In this document: positions 5,480 through 6,617 of the stretch, in pieces | How the letters are laid out: every line of letters begins with the position of its first letter | How positions within the stretch are numbered: position 1 is the stretch's first letter | Source of the DNA: JAFGHJ01 sp964418485 | GTDB lineage: Bacteria > Hydrothermota > UBA3072 | NCBI GenBank assembly: GCA_964418485.1 | Contig: CAYQMH010000094.1 | Span: 1 to 6,617 of the forward strand | Length of the DNA: 6,617 nucleotides | Direction: 5' to 3' | The notes under the pieces: model-generated | Told to the model about the DNA's origin: nothing | The model's input: the letters and a program-made list of their open reading frames with translations, nothing else | The model's database searches: none | Program-made: the position numbers and the translations under genes

Positions 5480-5952
5480 CTTTAAACAAATTTATTCTTA
5501 TCTGCCACAGACATTTTGCAATCAATAGAACCTGTATTTAATTCTATACTTAGCAAAACCATAGCTTTTTACCCCCTTTTTAATGTTTATTTTGTATTTC
5601 AGTATCGACGCAATACAAAAGCTGAATACCCTACTTGACCAAATAAACACCTTGCTTAATTTTACGTAAATAGGAAACAAATTAATTAAGTAAAAAAATA
5701 AATTTAGTCTTTTTATTAAATCAACCAATATAGAGTATTAAACTAACTAATATTATTAAAGTAGAGAAGAATACGGGATTTTACTATAAAATCAAGAGTC
5801 GAAATCCCTTATTTTATCAATCAGAAATTGGATGAAACAAACTATAAGTTTACTCTTCCGGCAGAGTCAATGTATGCTTTTTACTTACCGGTATTTACAC
5901 TAAACCCGTAACGTCTACCCCTCCATATAAAACAAATCTCTTTTTTTTGGAA
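5480..5952. other. AT-rich intergenic stretch, no convincing gene
   Basis: A 68-codon minus-strand frame (5522-5728) starts at TTG without a ribosome site and has the Lys/Ile/Tyr/Phe-rich composition expected from AT-rich noncoding DNA. A + strand frame from 5765 to TAA at 5909-5911 lacks a start; it ends KFTLPAESMYAFYLPVFTLNP-like sequence and could be a gene remnant, but this is weak. Inverted repeats lie at 5590-5620 and at 5775-5781/5802-5808. Confidence 0.55.
5590..5620. promoter_or_regulatory. 9-bp inverted repeat upstream of xylanase 2
   Basis: TTTTGTATT (5590-5598) and AATACAAAA (5612-5620) are perfect inverted repeats with a 13-bp spacer, about 235 bp upstream of the xylanase 2 start. 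It could be an operator or a hairpin; A+T richness raises the odds of chance. Confidence 0.2.
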
Positions 5953-6186
5953 CTAAAGATAAAATAGCCAACGAAATTTTATCCATCTTTCGGTTATAAC
6001 CAGGCCATCCTGCCTGCATCCGAATATAGGCGGATTAGACAGTTTAGCTCTTTGTTCCTCTGGTGGTACCAGTTTGTCCGCCGATCTATCTGGTTTTCTA
6101 CAGCCCATAACAAGAACCGCAAGACACACGGTTGGAAACACCGTTAGAGATACCGTGTGAAATCCTATTCTTTTCTTCGTAACAAT
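5953..6186 (-). pseudogene. Lipoprotein-like small ORF without a usable start codon
   Basis: The minus-strand frame ending at TAG (5953-5955) encodes TKKRIGFH, a hydrophobic stretch (TVSLTVFPTVCLAVLV) and MGC, a good lipoprotein signal with lipobox V-M-G-C. A charged mature part follows (CRKPDRSADKLVPPEEQ...). It then runs into a Trp/Phe/Arg-rich end that looks unlike a natural terminus. About 77 residues are open from an ATT at 6184-6186, which has a GGGA-like site only two bases before it. The only conventional start is TTG at 6250-6252, which lies inside the terminator stem of the adjacent xylanase and has no ribosome site. A degraded or truncated lipoprotein gene is the best reading; use of ATT is the alternative. 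No family is recognised. Confidence 0.4.
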
Positions 6187-6221
6187 AGTTCCCTTTACTT
6201 TTTTTCTGCGCCTTAGGTTAT

Positions 6222-6260
6222 AAAAAGAACTGCCCGAATAACTTCCGGGCAACTCTTTTT
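6222..6260 (-). terminator. Factor-independent terminator of xylanase 3
   Basis: Segments 6222-6236 and 6246-6260 pair with a 2-bp internal mismatch (6229-6230 against 6252-6253) around a 9-nt loop. On the minus strand the stem ends in TTTTTATA. It lies 65 bp beyond the stop of the partial third gene. Its GCCCG and GGGCAACTC parts match the terminator of xylanase 1, so the two probably share ancestry and this copy has decayed slightly. Confidence 0.75.
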
Positions 6261-6324
6261 ATCAGAGAGCGATTACTTTAACTGCTAAACTTAGCTGTAA
6301 TCGCTATACAATTCTATCTAAATA

Positions 6325-6617
6325 CTACCACCAGCTACCGCCACCCCACCAGCTGCTGGCCGTGGTCGTCGTACTTGCTGCCGCTGTTGTCGTTGCACCA
6401 CCACCACCACCAATATCACCAAATCCTATACAACCTTCGCAGTGCAGCCACTCGCTCATGCCATCGCCGCCGCCGCATTCATTATTCTGCCATACTCCTG
6501 TATTATAGCTCTGGTCTTCTGCCTGACGTGTAGAACCGTTAACCGTGATGTAATCTATCTGTACGTCCATGTTCTCTCCGTCATCATTGTCGAAACAAAC
6601 GAGACTACCGCCGGTAT
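6325..6617 (-). CDS. 3' end of a third CBM60-containing protein, partial at window edge
   Basis: The frame is open from the right edge to TAG at 6325-6327, giving 96 visible residues; the internal ATG at 6568-6570 is simply Met within the module, not the start. The residues are the C-terminal two thirds of a CBM60-type module: GGSLVCFDNDDGE, MDVQIDYITVNG, RQAEDQSYNTGVWQ and SEWLHCEGC. A Gly/Thr/Ala linker and the end WWGGGSWW follow. It is nearly identical to the second module and tail of xylanase 1 apart from a few substitutions and one extra residue near the DDGENM loop. By analogy a GH11 domain probably lies outside the window, though this cannot be seen. Confidence 0.9.
   Translation of the reverse strand, partial: TGGSLVCFDNDDGENMDVQIDYITVNGSTRQAEDQSYNTGVWQNNECGGGDGMSEWLHCEGCIGFGDIGGGGGATTTAAASTTTTASSWWGGGSWW

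Noticed and set aside
5765..5911. Plus-strand 48-codon frame with a protein-like end
   Set aside because: It lacks a start codon and ribosome site, is short, and lies in AT-rich DNA; homology to nothing can be shown by eye.

Overview
The window holds one biosynthetic gene on the + strand (36-1142) followed by an array of secreted xylan-degrading genes on the - strand. Two are complete (1493-3151 and 4015-5355); a third enters at the right edge and only its 3' end is present (6325-6617). The two complete proteins have the same plan: a lipoprotein-type signal peptide, a GH11 endo-1,4-beta-xylanase domain, Thr/Ser/Gly-rich linkers, one or two CBM60-type calcium-dependent xylan-binding modules, and a short C-terminal tail rich in tryptophan. 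The third gene shows the same CBM60 module, linker and tail.

The source is a bacterium, probably one with a Gram-negative-like envelope that degrades plant cell walls. Evidence is the tethered xylanases, a perosamine-synthase-like sugar aminotransferase (surface polysaccharide), good Shine-Dalgarno sites and factor-independent terminators. Genes are moderate in GC and intergenic DNA is very AT-rich. Paralogous cellulolytic lipoproteins would fit a Fibrobacterota-type or similar anaerobe, but nothing here fixes the taxon.

Layout, left to right: aminotransferase (+); a start-less remnant of a small single-helix membrane protein (-, 1196-1333); terminator of xylanase 1; xylanase 1 with two tandem CBM60 modules; a long leader with an inverted-repeat element whose layout recurs upstream of xylanase 2; about 660 bp of AT-rich DNA with an operator-like palindrome and a possible structured RNA (+, 3681-3794); a bidirectional terminator; xylanase 2 with one diverged CBM60 module; its leader; an AT-rich gap; a start-less lipoprotein-like ORF (-, 5953-6186); a terminator; and the end of xylanase 3.

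The xylanases look like independent transcription units, each with its own leader and terminator, made by tandem duplication. Their GH11 parts are nearly identical even at silent sites, whereas the signal peptides, binding modules and linkers differ. A cell could thus display one catalytic activity on different binding scaffolds. The most unusual points are the shared Trp-rich C-terminal tail, the shared leader element that can pair with SD-like sequence, the domain-limited sequence homogeneity, and the possible structured RNA between the two xylanases.
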